From assembly GCA_031425695.1 (NCBI GenBank), contig JANPJV010000055.1:1-24492 (forward strand): DNA of 24,492 bases. Direction: 5' to 3'. The translations under genes were made by a program, and so were the position numbers. A model generated the notes under the pieces. It did not search any database, was not told the DNA's origin, and saw nothing but the letters and a program-made list of their open reading frames with translations. This document shows, piece after piece, positions 15,293 through 24,463 of this stretch (within the stretch, counting starts at the first letter, position 1; each line of letters begins with the position of its first letter). This stretch comes from JANPJV01 sp031425695. Its GTDB lineage: Bacteria; Pseudomonadota; Gammaproteobacteria; Xanthomonadales; SZUA-5.

Positions 15293-16689
15293 TGCGCCGC
15301 TTCGAGCTTCACGACGGCACGGGATTGCGCGTGCATGAACTCCACCTTCCCCTGCGCGTCCCGCAGCACAACGGACTCCATGGCTCGATCGGGTTGCTTG
15401 ATCACGATGCGGTCGTCGCCCACCAGGAAGACCGGAAACGGGCCACGCTTGCCGCGAAACTGCAGCGCGCCATCTGCTTCGAAAATCTCGACGATGGTCC
15501 CTCCTGGAGCGCGATAACGTCCAACGAACTCGCGGCGTTCCTCCGGCGTTCCGATACGCTCGACGCGCGCAACGGGCGCTGGCGCCTGCGCAACCTGTCG
15601 CGCGACCTGCGCAACGACATCGGTATGCGAAATGGGCATGGCACTTTCATTGTTGACGGAGATCGCGACTGCAAGTTTGCGATCCGGCCACATGGAAATA
15701 TGCGAAATGAATCCTTGCATCCCGCCGCTCTTGCGCCACACCCGTTCGCCGCCGACGATATCGATCTGTAGCCCATAGCCGGACCGGTTGTCGGGCGTTC
15801 CAGGGATTGCGATGTTGCGTGAGGTTGCAATGGCCGTCGCCTTTTCGGAAACGACGCGCTGTCCGTCGAGCATGCCGCCTTGCATGAGCACGCTGCAGAA
15901 GCGGACCAGGTCCTCTGCCGACATGTAGAGAAAGCCAGCCGGATTATCCGCGGCGTTGACGGACATCGGGCGCTGCACGACCACCCTGCCCTGCGCATCT
16001 TTGACATGCCCGAGCGAGAACTCACGGGTCATTGCGATCGCCGGCCGGAAAGTCGCGTGGTCGAGGCTGATTTTGCTGAGCAGATACTCATCCATCAGCT
16101 GCACAAAAGGCTTGCCTGCAGCGCGCTCAGCAACATAACCCGCCATCGAGAAGCCCGGATTGGAGTACGAAAAAACGCGCCCGGGCGCCGTGTGTATCCA
16201 GGTATCGGATGCCTTCAACATCGACTCACCCAGCGCCGCATCATCGGAGCGACCGGAAAAATTCGTGGCGTCAGCCCAGCCAGCGGAGTGGGTCAGCAGT
16301 TGGTGGGTCGTGGCACCCCCCACCGAAGCGTCTAGCTCGGGAACGTAGCGCGAGATCGGCGCCTTGAGATCGACTTTCCCTTCCGCAGCAAGCTGCGCCA
16401 ACAGCAGCCCGGTGAAAGCCTTGGTAACCGACCCGACATGGAACAAGGTCTCGCCGGTGACCTTGCGCCCGGTCTCGATGTCGGCCACACCGTAGGTCTT
16501 CGAATAGATCAGCTTGCCATTTTCGGCAATGGCCAGCTGCACGCCCGGAATCGCATCGCGCGCCATTGCCTGGGCGATTTGCGCATCCACCTCGCTCGCC
16601 CAGGTCGGGCCTTCAGCGACATGCACCTCGTTGGTGGGCGCGCCGGTCGAAACGAGCAGCGCAAACGGCAGGAAGAAGACCAAGCGCAT
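15286..16689 (-). CDS. Exported serine hydrolase, beta-lactamase class C/S12 family
   Basis: The protein has 467 residues, with a short signal peptide (about 1-16 or slightly longer). The active-site set of penicillin-binding-protein-like serine hydrolases is present: SVTK at 87-90 (nucleophile Ser87, base Lys90), YSN at 175-177 and KSGG at 320-323 in place of the third KTG-type motif. GVADIETGRKVT and THQLLTHSAGW are typical of this family. Residues ~370-465 form a C-terminal lipocalin-like beta domain (FVGRYRAPGGTIVEIFEADG) often found in the esterase/peptidase branch. So it is more likely an esterase, D-aminopeptidase or similar than a true beta-lactamase. GAGAGAG precedes the ATG. It is transcribed alone and converges on the pentapeptide gene with a 9-base gap. 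Confidence 0.9.
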   Translation of the reverse strand: MRLVFFLPFALLVSTGAPTNEVHVAEGPTWASEVDAQIAQAMARDAIPGVQLAIAENGKLIYSKTYGVADIETGRKVTGETLFHVGSVTKAFTGLLLAQLAAEGKVDLKAPISRYVPELDASVGGATTHQLLTHSAGWADATNFSGRSDDAALGESMLKASDTWIHTAPGRVFSYSNPGFSMAGYVAERAAGKPFVQLMDEYLLSKISLDHATFRPAIAMTREFSLGHVKDAQGRVVVQRPMSVNAADNPAGFLYMSAEDLVRFCSVLMQGGMLDGQRVVSEKATAIATSRNIAIPGTPDNRSGYGLQIDIVGGERVWRKSGGMQGFISHISMWPDRKLAVAISVNNESAMPISHTDVVAQVARQVAQAPAPVARVERIGTPEERREFVGRYRAPGGTIVEIFEADGALQFRGKRGPFPVFLVGDDRIVIKQPDRAMESVVLRDAQGKVEFMHAQSRAVVKLEAAQR

Positions 16690-16768
16690 GACGCTCTCTC
16701 ACGGTCGTGGACTGGCCGGCAAGTGTACATTTGGGCTGGCAAGAGCCGCGTCGCATGACGAGTGCAAT

Positions 16769-16835
16769 CCGCTCGTTAGCGGCAAGGTGGGGGGTACAGC
16801 CTATGGAGGGCGTCGCCTCCCGTTTGCTTTCCCCC
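16769..16835. other. Cluster of nested hairpins upstream of the serine hydrolase
   Basis: Three pairings lie in the 206-base gap between the propeller gene and the serine hydrolase. They are CCGCT/AGCGG (16769-16782), an outer GGGGG/CCCCC (16790-16794 with 16831-16835) and, inside that, GGAGG/CCTCC (16805-16809 with 16816-16820). On the minus strand they would follow the propeller stop and precede the hydrolase start. They could form a terminator or leader structure; no known riboswitch is recognised. Confidence 0.3.
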
Positions 16836-16895
16836 TAAGCGCCCCGGCAGCCGCGCGGCCAACTCAAGGCCACCGCCTGCATCCGCCCTGCCCCA

Positions 16896-17870
16896 TCAAG
16901 GCGGCATCACACCCCGGTAATTGCGATCGAGCAGGTCCACCGACCACAGCTCGCGGCCGCTTGCGAGATCCTGGGCGACCAGGCGGGCGGCGAGCGTTTC
17001 GTAGTCGCCGGATGGCTGGCGCCGGGTGAGCGGCTCGGAGCGCCATAGCAGCTGCGTGCCGCGCAGCAGGAAGGGCGCGCTGGCATTCGGCAGGACCGCG
17101 TTACCCAACGCGCGGCCTGACGTGCGGTCATGCAGCGACCAGCGCCATTGTGTGCCGAGAACCTCGTCGGCGACCGCGGTCGATACCTGGACGGTCAGGT
17201 CATCTGCGCCGCGAAACTGGACGCCGTCGAGATTGCGCACGCGCTCTGCGTCGGTCAGGTCCGGTGTCCGCGGCGCCGGCATCCCCAGCCCACTGATCGC
17301 TTGCACGCGATTGGCCCCAAAGTCGACGCTGACGACGCCGTCGAGCTCGCGGCGCTCGTTGTCGACGCCGGCTTTCTTCGCCAGCAAAGCGCCGCGCAAC
17401 GGCCACTCGGCGTAAGTCCAGCGGATTTTGAGGGAGCCGGAACTCAGGTCGGCGGTTGCGTCGAAGCGACGATTGGGTTGCGGGTCGGGCGAAGCGAGGA
17501 CGCCGTCCGGTAAATCGCCAAGCACTCCGCCGCGAACGGCGCCCGTCTCCGGGTCCAGCAATTGCAGGCTGAGCTGCCCGGCCCGCTCGGGGCGTCCCAG
17601 GACGACCAGCTGCTGCTCAACCAGCGCCAGGGGCAAGCCTTCGGCCGGGCCACGCCAGCGGACGCTGCCATTGTCGAGGTCGATTGCGGCGACGCGTCCC
17701 TGGGCATCCGCCACCCAGGTCACGGACGCCTGGCCGGAGGCATCGACCAAGACGCCTGGCGCCATCTGAAAAGCGGATGCGAGCGCTTGAGCATTGACCG
17801 GCGCGCTGATCAATAGTGCCAACCCCAGCAGCGTGGGCGTCGATCGCAACAGCCTGCGTTGATGTTTCAT
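16896..17870 (-). CDS. Exported PQQ-like beta-propeller protein
   Basis: I start at the ATG at 17870 (324 residues). It follows AGGAG and begins a signal peptide (MKHQRRLLRS, then TPTLLGLALLISAPVNAQA). The mature part shows blade-like repeats of the PQQ/WD type: VTWVADAQGRVAAIDLDNGSVRW, LVVLGRPERAGQLSLQLLDPETG and LVAQDLASGRELWSVDLLDRN (named here as separate motifs). It is short for a full eight-bladed PQQ dehydrogenase and lacks its catalytic residues, so it is a structural or binding propeller, not an enzyme. It lies 49 bases after the larger propeller gene on the same strand and is probably co-transcribed with it. Unlike its partner, it does not end in the DGFE/NSFE-type tail. Confidence 0.75.
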   Translation of the reverse strand: MKHQRRLLRSTPTLLGLALLISAPVNAQALASAFQMAPGVLVDASGQASVTWVADAQGRVAAIDLDNGSVRWRGPAEGLPLALVEQQLVVLGRPERAGQLSLQLLDPETGAVRGGVLGDLPDGVLASPDPQPNRRFDATADLSSGSLKIRWTYAEWPLRGALLAKKAGVDNERRELDGVVSVDFGANRVQAISGLGMPAPRTPDLTDAERVRNLDGVQFRGADDLTVQVSTAVADEVLGTQWRWSLHDRTSGRALGNAVLPNASAPFLLRGTQLLWRSEPLTRRQPSGDYETLAARLVAQDLASGRELWSVDLLDRNYRGVMPP

Positions 17871-17919
17871 CTGGAAAGAGCTCCTGCAAAAGGGACGCGG
17901 CTCGAGGGAGACCATCGAG

Positions 17920-20900
17920 TCATTCGAAGCTATTGCGGAAAATCGAGTCGCCACCACCGCCGGTCGCGACGCCGTTCAACCGCCAGGCACCCCGCCCCAG
18001 CGTGCCGGCAATCAGCACGTCGCGCGTCGCGTGATAGGCAAGCTCGTATACCGGCGTAATCGGCAGGCCGGTTCCGAGCGGCAGCCAGGTGGTGAACCCG
18101 CCGCTGGAGAGCGCGTAGAAAGTGCCGCGATCGGCTCCGACCACGAGTACATCGCCGCTGGGGCGGGGCACGTAGACCATGCTGCGCAAAGCGCCTGGCG
18201 ACAGGGTGCCAAGATTGCCCGTGACCGTCGAAAAGCCGCCGCCGCTGCTGCCCGAGAAATAGACCGCCGTGGATGACAGTGCGAACAGCCGCGACGGTGC
18301 CGCGGGATCGACCGCGACATCGTGGATGTCGGTCGTGCCCAGGATGTTCACCTGCGTCGGCGCGCCGGTGCCCACCGTACGCAGGTAGACCCGGTTGCCA
18401 GACGCCAGGTAGACGAAGGCGCTGTTGCCCGGCACGCCGTACTCGATCGGGTCCCCGGATGAGTCATTGACCACGACCGCCGAAATCCGGGTCACCGTCG
18501 TGCCCTGGTCGGTGGACTCGTAGACGCCATTGGAAGCGCCGATCAGCAGGCGCAGGCCGGTGACTCGGTTGACTGCGATCGGCGTGTAGAACTGGCCGGC
18601 GACATCGGGGCTGCCAGCCAGCGGCGTGAGTGCCGGAAAGACTTCCGCCTGCAGGACGTTTGACGCGTTGTAGGTGCGACGCCTGAACGCAGCGAAATTC
18701 TGGAAGCTGGAGAAACGCGAGGACAGCACGCCCGAGGTGATGTCATCGACCGCCGTGTCGCCACCGTCGCCGGTGTGGATGGAGACGAAGGTACGGGTGG
18801 CGTCCACCTGCTGGGTGGTCCCGGTGTCCTGCGCGCCACCAATGACCCGATCGCCGACGCCGTCATAGGCGATGCTGTGGTATTCCGTGACCTGCAGGTC
18901 GCCATTGAGCGAGGTCCAGGCGCCGGTGGTGGTGCGTGGCGTCAAGCGTTTGTAGACGCCGCCATCGTCGCTCTCGAGCAGGCTGCCGCCGGCCTCGAAA
19001 ACCATGCTGCGCGAGTCCGCGTGTGGCGCGGAATTATTGCCGGCGCCCGAATGCGTCAGCGAAGTCCAGCGGCTCGCCGGCGGTTGCCCGGCGTTGCCGC
19101 GGAACAACCGGCCGGAGTAGTCGAGCGCGCCGAGCGAATTGGGGAAGAACACCCCGGAACCCGGCGCCGCTTCGCTGAAGTAGGGCTGCCGGTCGCCGCC
19201 GATGTAGAAGATATTGCTGTCGGTTGGGTCAGCGGCGAGTGAGAGGTGAATGTCGCCCTGCCCGCCCGGATGCAACCCGAACAGCGCGCCGCTTTCCTCA
19301 GCGGTCACCGGAAAGCCGAGATTGGTCCAGCCAGTGGTGCCGTTCGCCGAGCGAACGACCGCGGCCAGGCGGCCGTCGTTGCCGGTGACCGCCAGGAATA
19401 CGTTGCTGGTCTGCCCCACCGCCAGCAGGCCGCGGCTGCCATTGTTGATCAGGGTATCCGTGGCTCCGTCCGAGACTTTGGTCCACACCGCACCGGTGTC
19501 GGACGAGCGATAGATGCCGGGGCTGCCCGAGTTGAACATCACCGTGTACAGCACGCTGTTGTTGCTGGGATCGCCCACGAGATCGGTGGGGACGCCGGCA
19601 GGCAGGCCAGTGCCGCCCGCGCCAGAGACAATACTGAAGCTGCCGCCGGTGTTGGCCGAGCGATGCAGCCCGTCGGTAGCGGCCGCCAGCAACACCGCAC
19701 CACGCGCCACCACCGCCCGGATATCCTTGTTGCTCAGCGTGCCGCCGCCATTGAGCGGGGTCCAGGTGGCGCCGCCATTGACAGTGCGCAGGACACCCGT
19801 CAACGAGCCGCCCTCGTTGAAAATGCTGGACACGCGACCGGTAGCAGCCAGCAAGGTCTGCCGGGTGCCGTCGGTGGGATCGAAGCGGATGGCGGTAATC
19901 GACTGTGAGCTCAAAGTGTCGGTTTGGCGCGTCCACGTCGGCACGCCGGCAGTGGCGTTGCCGGTCCGCCAGATGCCGCCGTTGACCGCGCCGACGTATA
20001 GGATCGTCGCATCGGTCGGATGCGGTGCCATCGAGCTCACCGCGCCCGTCACCGGGCGATTGGTGATGCCTTCCACCTGGCCCTGGTGTGCAGGCCCGGG
20101 CCCGAGGTCGAGCCAGGTGCCAGAGATGCCGCCGCCACCGCTGCTGTTGAAAGTCGCACTGACATTGCGCGCCTGGCTCATGGTGACATTGCAGGCGCCG
20201 CTGCCGCTGCATTCGCCGCCCCAGCTGACGAAGGTGGATCCGCCGGCGGGCGTCGCCGTGAGCGCAACGGGCGTGTTGGTCGCGAATGCGAAGCTGCAGG
20301 TGGCGCCGCAGTTGATGCCGGCCGGCGAGCTGGTGACGGTGCCGGTCTCGGTGCCGGCGCGCGTGACTGTCAGCGTCTGTGTGCCACCGCCCCCGACCGT
20401 CAGCGTCAGGGAAGCAGCGGAGACGATGCCGAGATCGGCCACGCCGCGGTCGCGGAAGCGCAAGGTCCAGGTGCCGTTGATCTGGGCGGGGGACAGGCCA
20501 CTGAATGCGGCAGTGAAACCCGTGACTGGCGCAGGAATGGTGGATGGCGCGGCGACGACGGTTCGGTAGTTGCCAGCGGGGATATTTTCGGCGTCACCGA
20601 TCGCGTCGGCTGCGGCCCAGATATTGGCCGCGGCGGAATCGGCGAAGACATAGGTGCCGGAGAGATTCGAGCTGTCGCCAGGGTTACCGGCTGCAGTCGC
20701 GCCAACCCGGCTATAGATGACGAAGCTGCCGCTATTTCCGGGGGTTACACCGGGCGGCGCCAGCACGACTTCCACATCGCCCACCCAGGTGTGCGACACG
20801 GACGTCGACAGTGAGATGTTTGTAATGCTGCCGCCGATGCCGCTCACCGTAAAACTCACGTCGAGTGGGGTGCCGAAGGTCCCCGTCGTCGTTGCGTCTG

Positions 20901-21048
20901 GTATCGCCCCCGTGCCGGTGCCGGTGAAAGTCTGCGCCAAGCCTGATTCACCGGCCAGCAATCCGACCGCCGCAGCTGCCACCAAGAGTCCGCGCCGAAG
21001 CGCGAAGAGGCCGTGCCCGTTTGATAACCTGTTCGCTATGTGCTGCAT
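17920..21048 (-). CDS. Large exported P-domain/beta-propeller protein with NSFE tail
   Basis: The ATG at 21048 gives 1042 residues. It follows GGAGGT and starts a signal peptide ending near GLAQ (about residue 39). Residues ~60-220 match a proprotein-convertase P domain (HTWVGDVEVVLAPPG, INGTWTLRFRDRGVADLG) but no protease domain is attached. Residues ~225-300 look like an InlB-type beta repeat with four Cys (INCGATCSF and GECSGSGACNV). The rest is a sialidase/BNR-type propeller with Asp-box-like motifs (VNGGATW, SSDTGAVW, STDQGTTV), like VPS10/photosystem-stability-factor-type repeats. It ends in a glycine linker and DSIFRNSFE. It is probably a secreted or surface binding protein; the ligand is unknown. 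It heads a two-gene unit and diverges from the PQQ-like gene at 21498. Confidence 0.85.
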   Translation of the reverse strand: MQHIANRLSNGHGLFALRRGLLVAAAAVGLLAGESGLAQTFTGTGTGAIPDATTTGTFGTPLDVSFTVSGIGGSITNISLSTSVSHTWVGDVEVVLAPPGVTPGNSGSFVIYSRVGATAAGNPGDSSNLSGTYVFADSAAANIWAAADAIGDAENIPAGNYRTVVAAPSTIPAPVTGFTAAFSGLSPAQINGTWTLRFRDRGVADLGIVSAASLTLTVGGGGTQTLTVTRAGTETGTVTSSPAGINCGATCSFAFATNTPVALTATPAGGSTFVSWGGECSGSGACNVTMSQARNVSATFNSSGGGGISGTWLDLGPGPAHQGQVEGITNRPVTGAVSSMAPHPTDATILYVGAVNGGIWRTGNATAGVPTWTRQTDTLSSQSITAIRFDPTDGTRQTLLAATGRVSSIFNEGGSLTGVLRTVNGGATWTPLNGGGTLSNKDIRAVVARGAVLLAAATDGLHRSANTGGSFSIVSGAGGTGLPAGVPTDLVGDPSNNSVLYTVMFNSGSPGIYRSSDTGAVWTKVSDGATDTLINNGSRGLLAVGQTSNVFLAVTGNDGRLAAVVRSANGTTGWTNLGFPVTAEESGALFGLHPGGQGDIHLSLAADPTDSNIFYIGGDRQPYFSEAAPGSGVFFPNSLGALDYSGRLFRGNAGQPPASRWTSLTHSGAGNNSAPHADSRSMVFEAGGSLLESDDGGVYKRLTPRTTTGAWTSLNGDLQVTEYHSIAYDGVGDRVIGGAQDTGTTQQVDATRTFVSIHTGDGGDTAVDDITSGVLSSRFSSFQNFAAFRRRTYNASNVLQAEVFPALTPLAGSPDVAGQFYTPIAVNRVTGLRLLIGASNGVYESTDQGTTVTRISAVVVNDSSGDPIEYGVPGNSAFVYLASGNRVYLRTVGTGAPTQVNILGTTDIHDVAVDPAAPSRLFALSSTAVYFSGSSGGGFSTVTGNLGTLSPGALRSMVYVPRPSGDVLVVGADRGTFYALSSGGFTTWLPLGTGLPITPVYELAYHATRDVLIAGTLGRGAWRLNGVATGGGGDSIFRNSFE

Positions 21049-21497
21049 GTGACCTCCGGGAAAAGCCGCTGATGCTCGACTGGCGCAGAGTCGAACCTTG
21101 ACACGCCTTACACGCTCGAACCGTAGCACATTGATTGCCGCGGTTTGACCGGTCGAAAACGTCGTCGAAGAAAATTTTCGGAGGTCAAACATTCTTACCG
21201 GGGTGAATCCGGCCGCCGTAAATCATGGGGACGGGAATCGCCTGGCCTTTGCCTTCCGTAATTCAGAAAAGCCGCGGATGCGTGTCGGAGAATTCCCGCT
21301 GGTTTGCGCACACTTGGCGCCAGTGTTGAACTCGCGTCGCGTGCCGGTGCGGCGTGCGCGCTTGTGTGCGTCTGTTGGGCGTCGACGCGTGCCCGTTCGC
21401 CGCATAGGACCATCGTCCCTTCTGCCGAGTGATCTGAATTCCTGCCACTCGCCGAGTAAAGCTGTAATCGACCCCTTCTCAAAATGCAGAGTGCCTC
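21049..21497. other. Divergent intergenic region between propeller genes
   Basis: These 449 bases carry the upstream regions of two large exported proteins. I see an AT-rich palindrome GAAAATTTTC near 21170-21180 and a direct repeat of TCGAACC near 21091-21122 (GGTTCGA on the minus strand), either of which could be a regulator site on the minus-strand side. No clear -35/-10 pair could be assigned. Short open frames here are Arg/Cys-rich shadows. Confidence 0.5.
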
Positions 21498-24449
21498 ATG
21501 CGCTTGTCGTTGCTGCTCCTGTTCGCAATCCTTGTTACCGAAGCACACGCCCAGCCGGTTCCGATCTGGTCGACTGCCGAGAGCCAGGTCACGCCGTTTA
21601 CAGCAAGCTATTCCTCTGCCGCGCCTGCGATTCTGGAGAATGGTGATGCCCTCCTGGTCGCGGGCGAATCGTCGCGAGAGGGCTACGCGTCGACGGTGCG
21701 ATTGAGTCTGGTTGGCACCACCCGTGGACAGTTTGGTGGTGAGCCGATCAACGGTGGTCCGCTGGTGGCCGAGGCCGTATTGGCGACGCAGGGCGAGTTT
21801 GCGGTGTTGCGGATGACTGAGCGACAGGGCGAATTCAACAGCCCGCGCGCGCTGGTCGTCATGGTCGACGCTGCCGGGCAGATCCGCTGGCTGTTGCCGC
21901 GTTTTGGCCGCGAAGCGCGCTTCCTCGCGAATGGCGACGTCCTGCTGAATTCGCGCAACCAGGTCATCCGGCTGCGCGGCAGCGACGGCGACCTGGTCTG
22001 GGTGCGCAACTTGCTCGACCTGCGCAGCGATGCCATCGAAGCCGCGCTGTGGCTACCGCAGGAAATCGGCCCCCAGCTCATTCTCGGCATCGACTTCACC
22101 GAACGTGCCCGCGACGGGCAACAGATTCATCCCGCGCCGAGTTACCTGAGCCTCGACCTGGCCACCGGCGCCACGCTCTGGGAGCGTCGGCGCGCCGCGA
22201 CCAGCCGTCGCGCCTTCCAGGCTTGCGGCAACGTCGCAATCGGTGGTGACCCGGTGTTTGCGTGGTTCGAGACCACGGGTGTCGCGACCGATGTGGTGCT
22301 CGAACGTCTTGCGGCCACGGATGGAGCATTGCTGTGGTCCGCTCGCACCGCGGACGTGGAATATTCCGACGGCCCTTGTGGTTTCGCTGCTACGAATTCG
22401 CTCGTTGCGATCAGCAGTCACGACGAATTCACCGGTCTCACCACGCTGGCCGCGCTGAGCCACGCCGGCGCCGCACTCTGGCGCCACCACCTTCCGGTCC
22501 GGGCCGCATCGAAGCTGGTACCAGGGGCCGCTGGCGCGCTGCTGATTGCTTCGCCAGCGCTGCTCCCCGGAGACATCGACGGCAGCCGTATCGAAGCCCG
22601 GCGCGTCAGCGATGGTGGCGTCGCCTGGAGCACGCCGATCGAGGCGCCGAAAATCGACTGGCGCGTGCTCGGCAGCGAGCTTAGAGTCGCTGGGGCTGTG
22701 GTCGACCAAGGTGCGGCCACGCTGTTGTTGCGTCGGCTCGATGTCACCACCGGTGCCCTGCTCCCCGGCGCCCAGACGGGCGCGAATGGTCGGTCGCTGC
22801 TCGCAGCGAATGTCGAATTCATCGATGGCGTGCCGTTCGCCGCCAGAAGCACGGGAAACCTGGATCTGCGCGAGATCGTCGTCAAGCGTAGCGAGCCGGA
22901 AACGGGGGCGCCGACCTGGACCCGCACCCATTTGCTGACGCAAACGCCGCAGCGGATCACTTTCATCGACGTCGTCGCGATTCCGGCCGGGCGCCTGCTG
23001 GTGCGGGTCAATTTCCAGATCACCGAGCCCACCGTGCAGAACGTCCTGACGCTGCTGGTCATCGATCGCAACAGTGGCAACGAAATCTGGCAACGCGACT
23101 TCGCCCTCGGCAACTTCGGTTCGCCGAGCGTGATCGGCACGAGCGACGGTAGTCTCTATGCGCGTTCAACGGTGTGCGCCAATCCGCCGGCTTGCACCAA
23201 CATTCAGAACCAGCTCGAGAAGCTCGGGTCGGTGAATGGCGCAACGGTCTGGACACAGCAGGGCAATTTTTCGCCGCTGGCAGCACGCGGCGTCGATCTC
23301 ATCGGTATTCGTGACACCAACCAATTGACGCTCGTGAGTGCCGGCAACGGCGCAGCTTTCTGGTCGCAAGTGCTCCCGAACTCGCAGTCGATTCCGGGGT
23401 TCGTCGCGCTGGACAATGGCGATATCGGAGCAATGCTCGAATTCCGCAGTGGGCCGATGCGCAAGCTGGACATCCAGCGGCGGAGCGCTGCCAACGGCGT
23501 ACCTCTATGGAGCACCCGGCCCGGCGAGTTCGACGATGTCATCGTCAGCGGCCTGCTGAGTGAGCTTCCCGACGGCGACCTGCTGATGACCGCGCGCTTC
23601 AGCGGACCCGAGCAAGTGGGTCGCTCGCGGCCCTTGCTGGCACGCGTCGATGCCGACACCGGTGCACTGCTCTGGACGCAGCGCCCGCTCTCCTCCGGCG
23701 ACCGCTGGCAATCCGTGCGGGCAATGCTGGGTGCGACCGCCACCCACAAATGGGCACGCAGCCTGCGTTATCTCGACGACCTCAATGTACAGTACGAAGA
23801 GCGTTTTGCGTTGACCAGCGTGCGCCTTCTCGATGGCGCAATCGGACCCGAGCACCTGTTCGCACGCAATTACGACGAACCGCTTGCGTCCGCGGGCTTC
23901 GGTACCGTCTTTGCAGTAGCGGTGGCCGGCGACGGGACCGTACAGGTTGAAAATTCCCGTCCCGATTCGATGGGATTGCGAATGCCGCGTCTGCAGCGCT
24001 GGCCGGCAGTCGGCAGCGAGCATGGCGATATCGTGGTGCGCCGGCTTGGGGACGCTGGCGACATCGTCGGCCTCGGTCCATCGGTCGACGTCGAATTCGA
24101 AATCGAGCTCGCGTCCGCAAGTTCGGCAACGGACGCAAAGGCAGGCTTCGTCTCCAATGAGGACGGCCTGCTCGCGATCCTGCGCGGCTGCACAGTGGTC
24201 GGCGGCGGGCAGTGTCCAACCAACTTGAACAGCGCGCTGGAGCAAAGCCTGAGCCTCGGACCGAACGCGGTCATGCGCCTGCGCTACGAGGTGTTCGATC
24301 AGAGTTTCAGGCCGGGCGAGCAGCCCAACTCGCGGTCGCGCGCGATCTTCCATGTCGACCCGCCGTACATGTTTGGCGACGACAACCTGGGCAACAACAT
24401 CCACGTCATGCACGTGAGCCTCGGCGGCATGTCGGACGGGTTCGAATAG
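21498..24449 (+). CDS. Large exported PQQ-like propeller protein with DGFE tail
   Basis: This 983-residue protein has a signal peptide MRLSLLLLFAILVTEAHA cleaved before Gln19. Residues ~40-830 are a long series of PQQ-like blades, visible as repeats of the type LDLATGATLWERR, LAATDGALLWSARTAD, IDRNSGNEIWQRDF and VDADTGALLWTQRPL. The number of repeats suggests two propellers. Residues ~840-975 form a separate beta-sandwich-like domain (DIVVRRLGDAGDIVG, a Cys pair near 897 and 904, DDNLGNNIHVMHVSL) similar in style to CARDB/DUF11 domains. It ends in GGMSDGFE. The PQQ-dehydrogenase active site is not evident, so binding or adhesion is more likely than catalysis. A copy of the dispersed repeat begins 15 bases after the stop. 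The ribosome-binding site is weak. Confidence 0.85.
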   Translation: MRLSLLLLFAILVTEAHAQPVPIWSTAESQVTPFTASYSSAAPAILENGDALLVAGESSREGYASTVRLSLVGTTRGQFGGEPINGGPLVAEAVLATQGEFAVLRMTERQGEFNSPRALVVMVDAAGQIRWLLPRFGREARFLANGDVLLNSRNQVIRLRGSDGDLVWVRNLLDLRSDAIEAALWLPQEIGPQLILGIDFTERARDGQQIHPAPSYLSLDLATGATLWERRRAATSRRAFQACGNVAIGGDPVFAWFETTGVATDVVLERLAATDGALLWSARTADVEYSDGPCGFAATNSLVAISSHDEFTGLTTLAALSHAGAALWRHHLPVRAASKLVPGAAGALLIASPALLPGDIDGSRIEARRVSDGGVAWSTPIEAPKIDWRVLGSELRVAGAVVDQGAATLLLRRLDVTTGALLPGAQTGANGRSLLAANVEFIDGVPFAARSTGNLDLREIVVKRSEPETGAPTWTRTHLLTQTPQRITFIDVVAIPAGRLLVRVNFQITEPTVQNVLTLLVIDRNSGNEIWQRDFALGNFGSPSVIGTSDGSLYARSTVCANPPACTNIQNQLEKLGSVNGATVWTQQGNFSPLAARGVDLIGIRDTNQLTLVSAGNGAAFWSQVLPNSQSIPGFVALDNGDIGAMLEFRSGPMRKLDIQRRSAANGVPLWSTRPGEFDDVIVSGLLSELPDGDLLMTARFSGPEQVGRSRPLLARVDADTGALLWTQRPLSSGDRWQSVRAMLGATATHKWARSLRYLDDLNVQYEERFALTSVRLLDGAIGPEHLFARNYDEPLASAGFGTVFAVAVAGDGTVQVENSRPDSMGLRMPRLQRWPAVGSEHGDIVVRRLGDAGDIVGLGPSVDVEFEIELASASSATDAKAGFVSNEDGLLAILRGCTVVGGGQCPTNLNSALEQSLSLGPNAVMRLRYEVFDQSFRPGEQPNSRSRAIFHVDPPYMFGDDNLGNNIHVMHVSLGGMSDGFE

Positions 24450-24463
24450 GCGGCAAGGACCCG

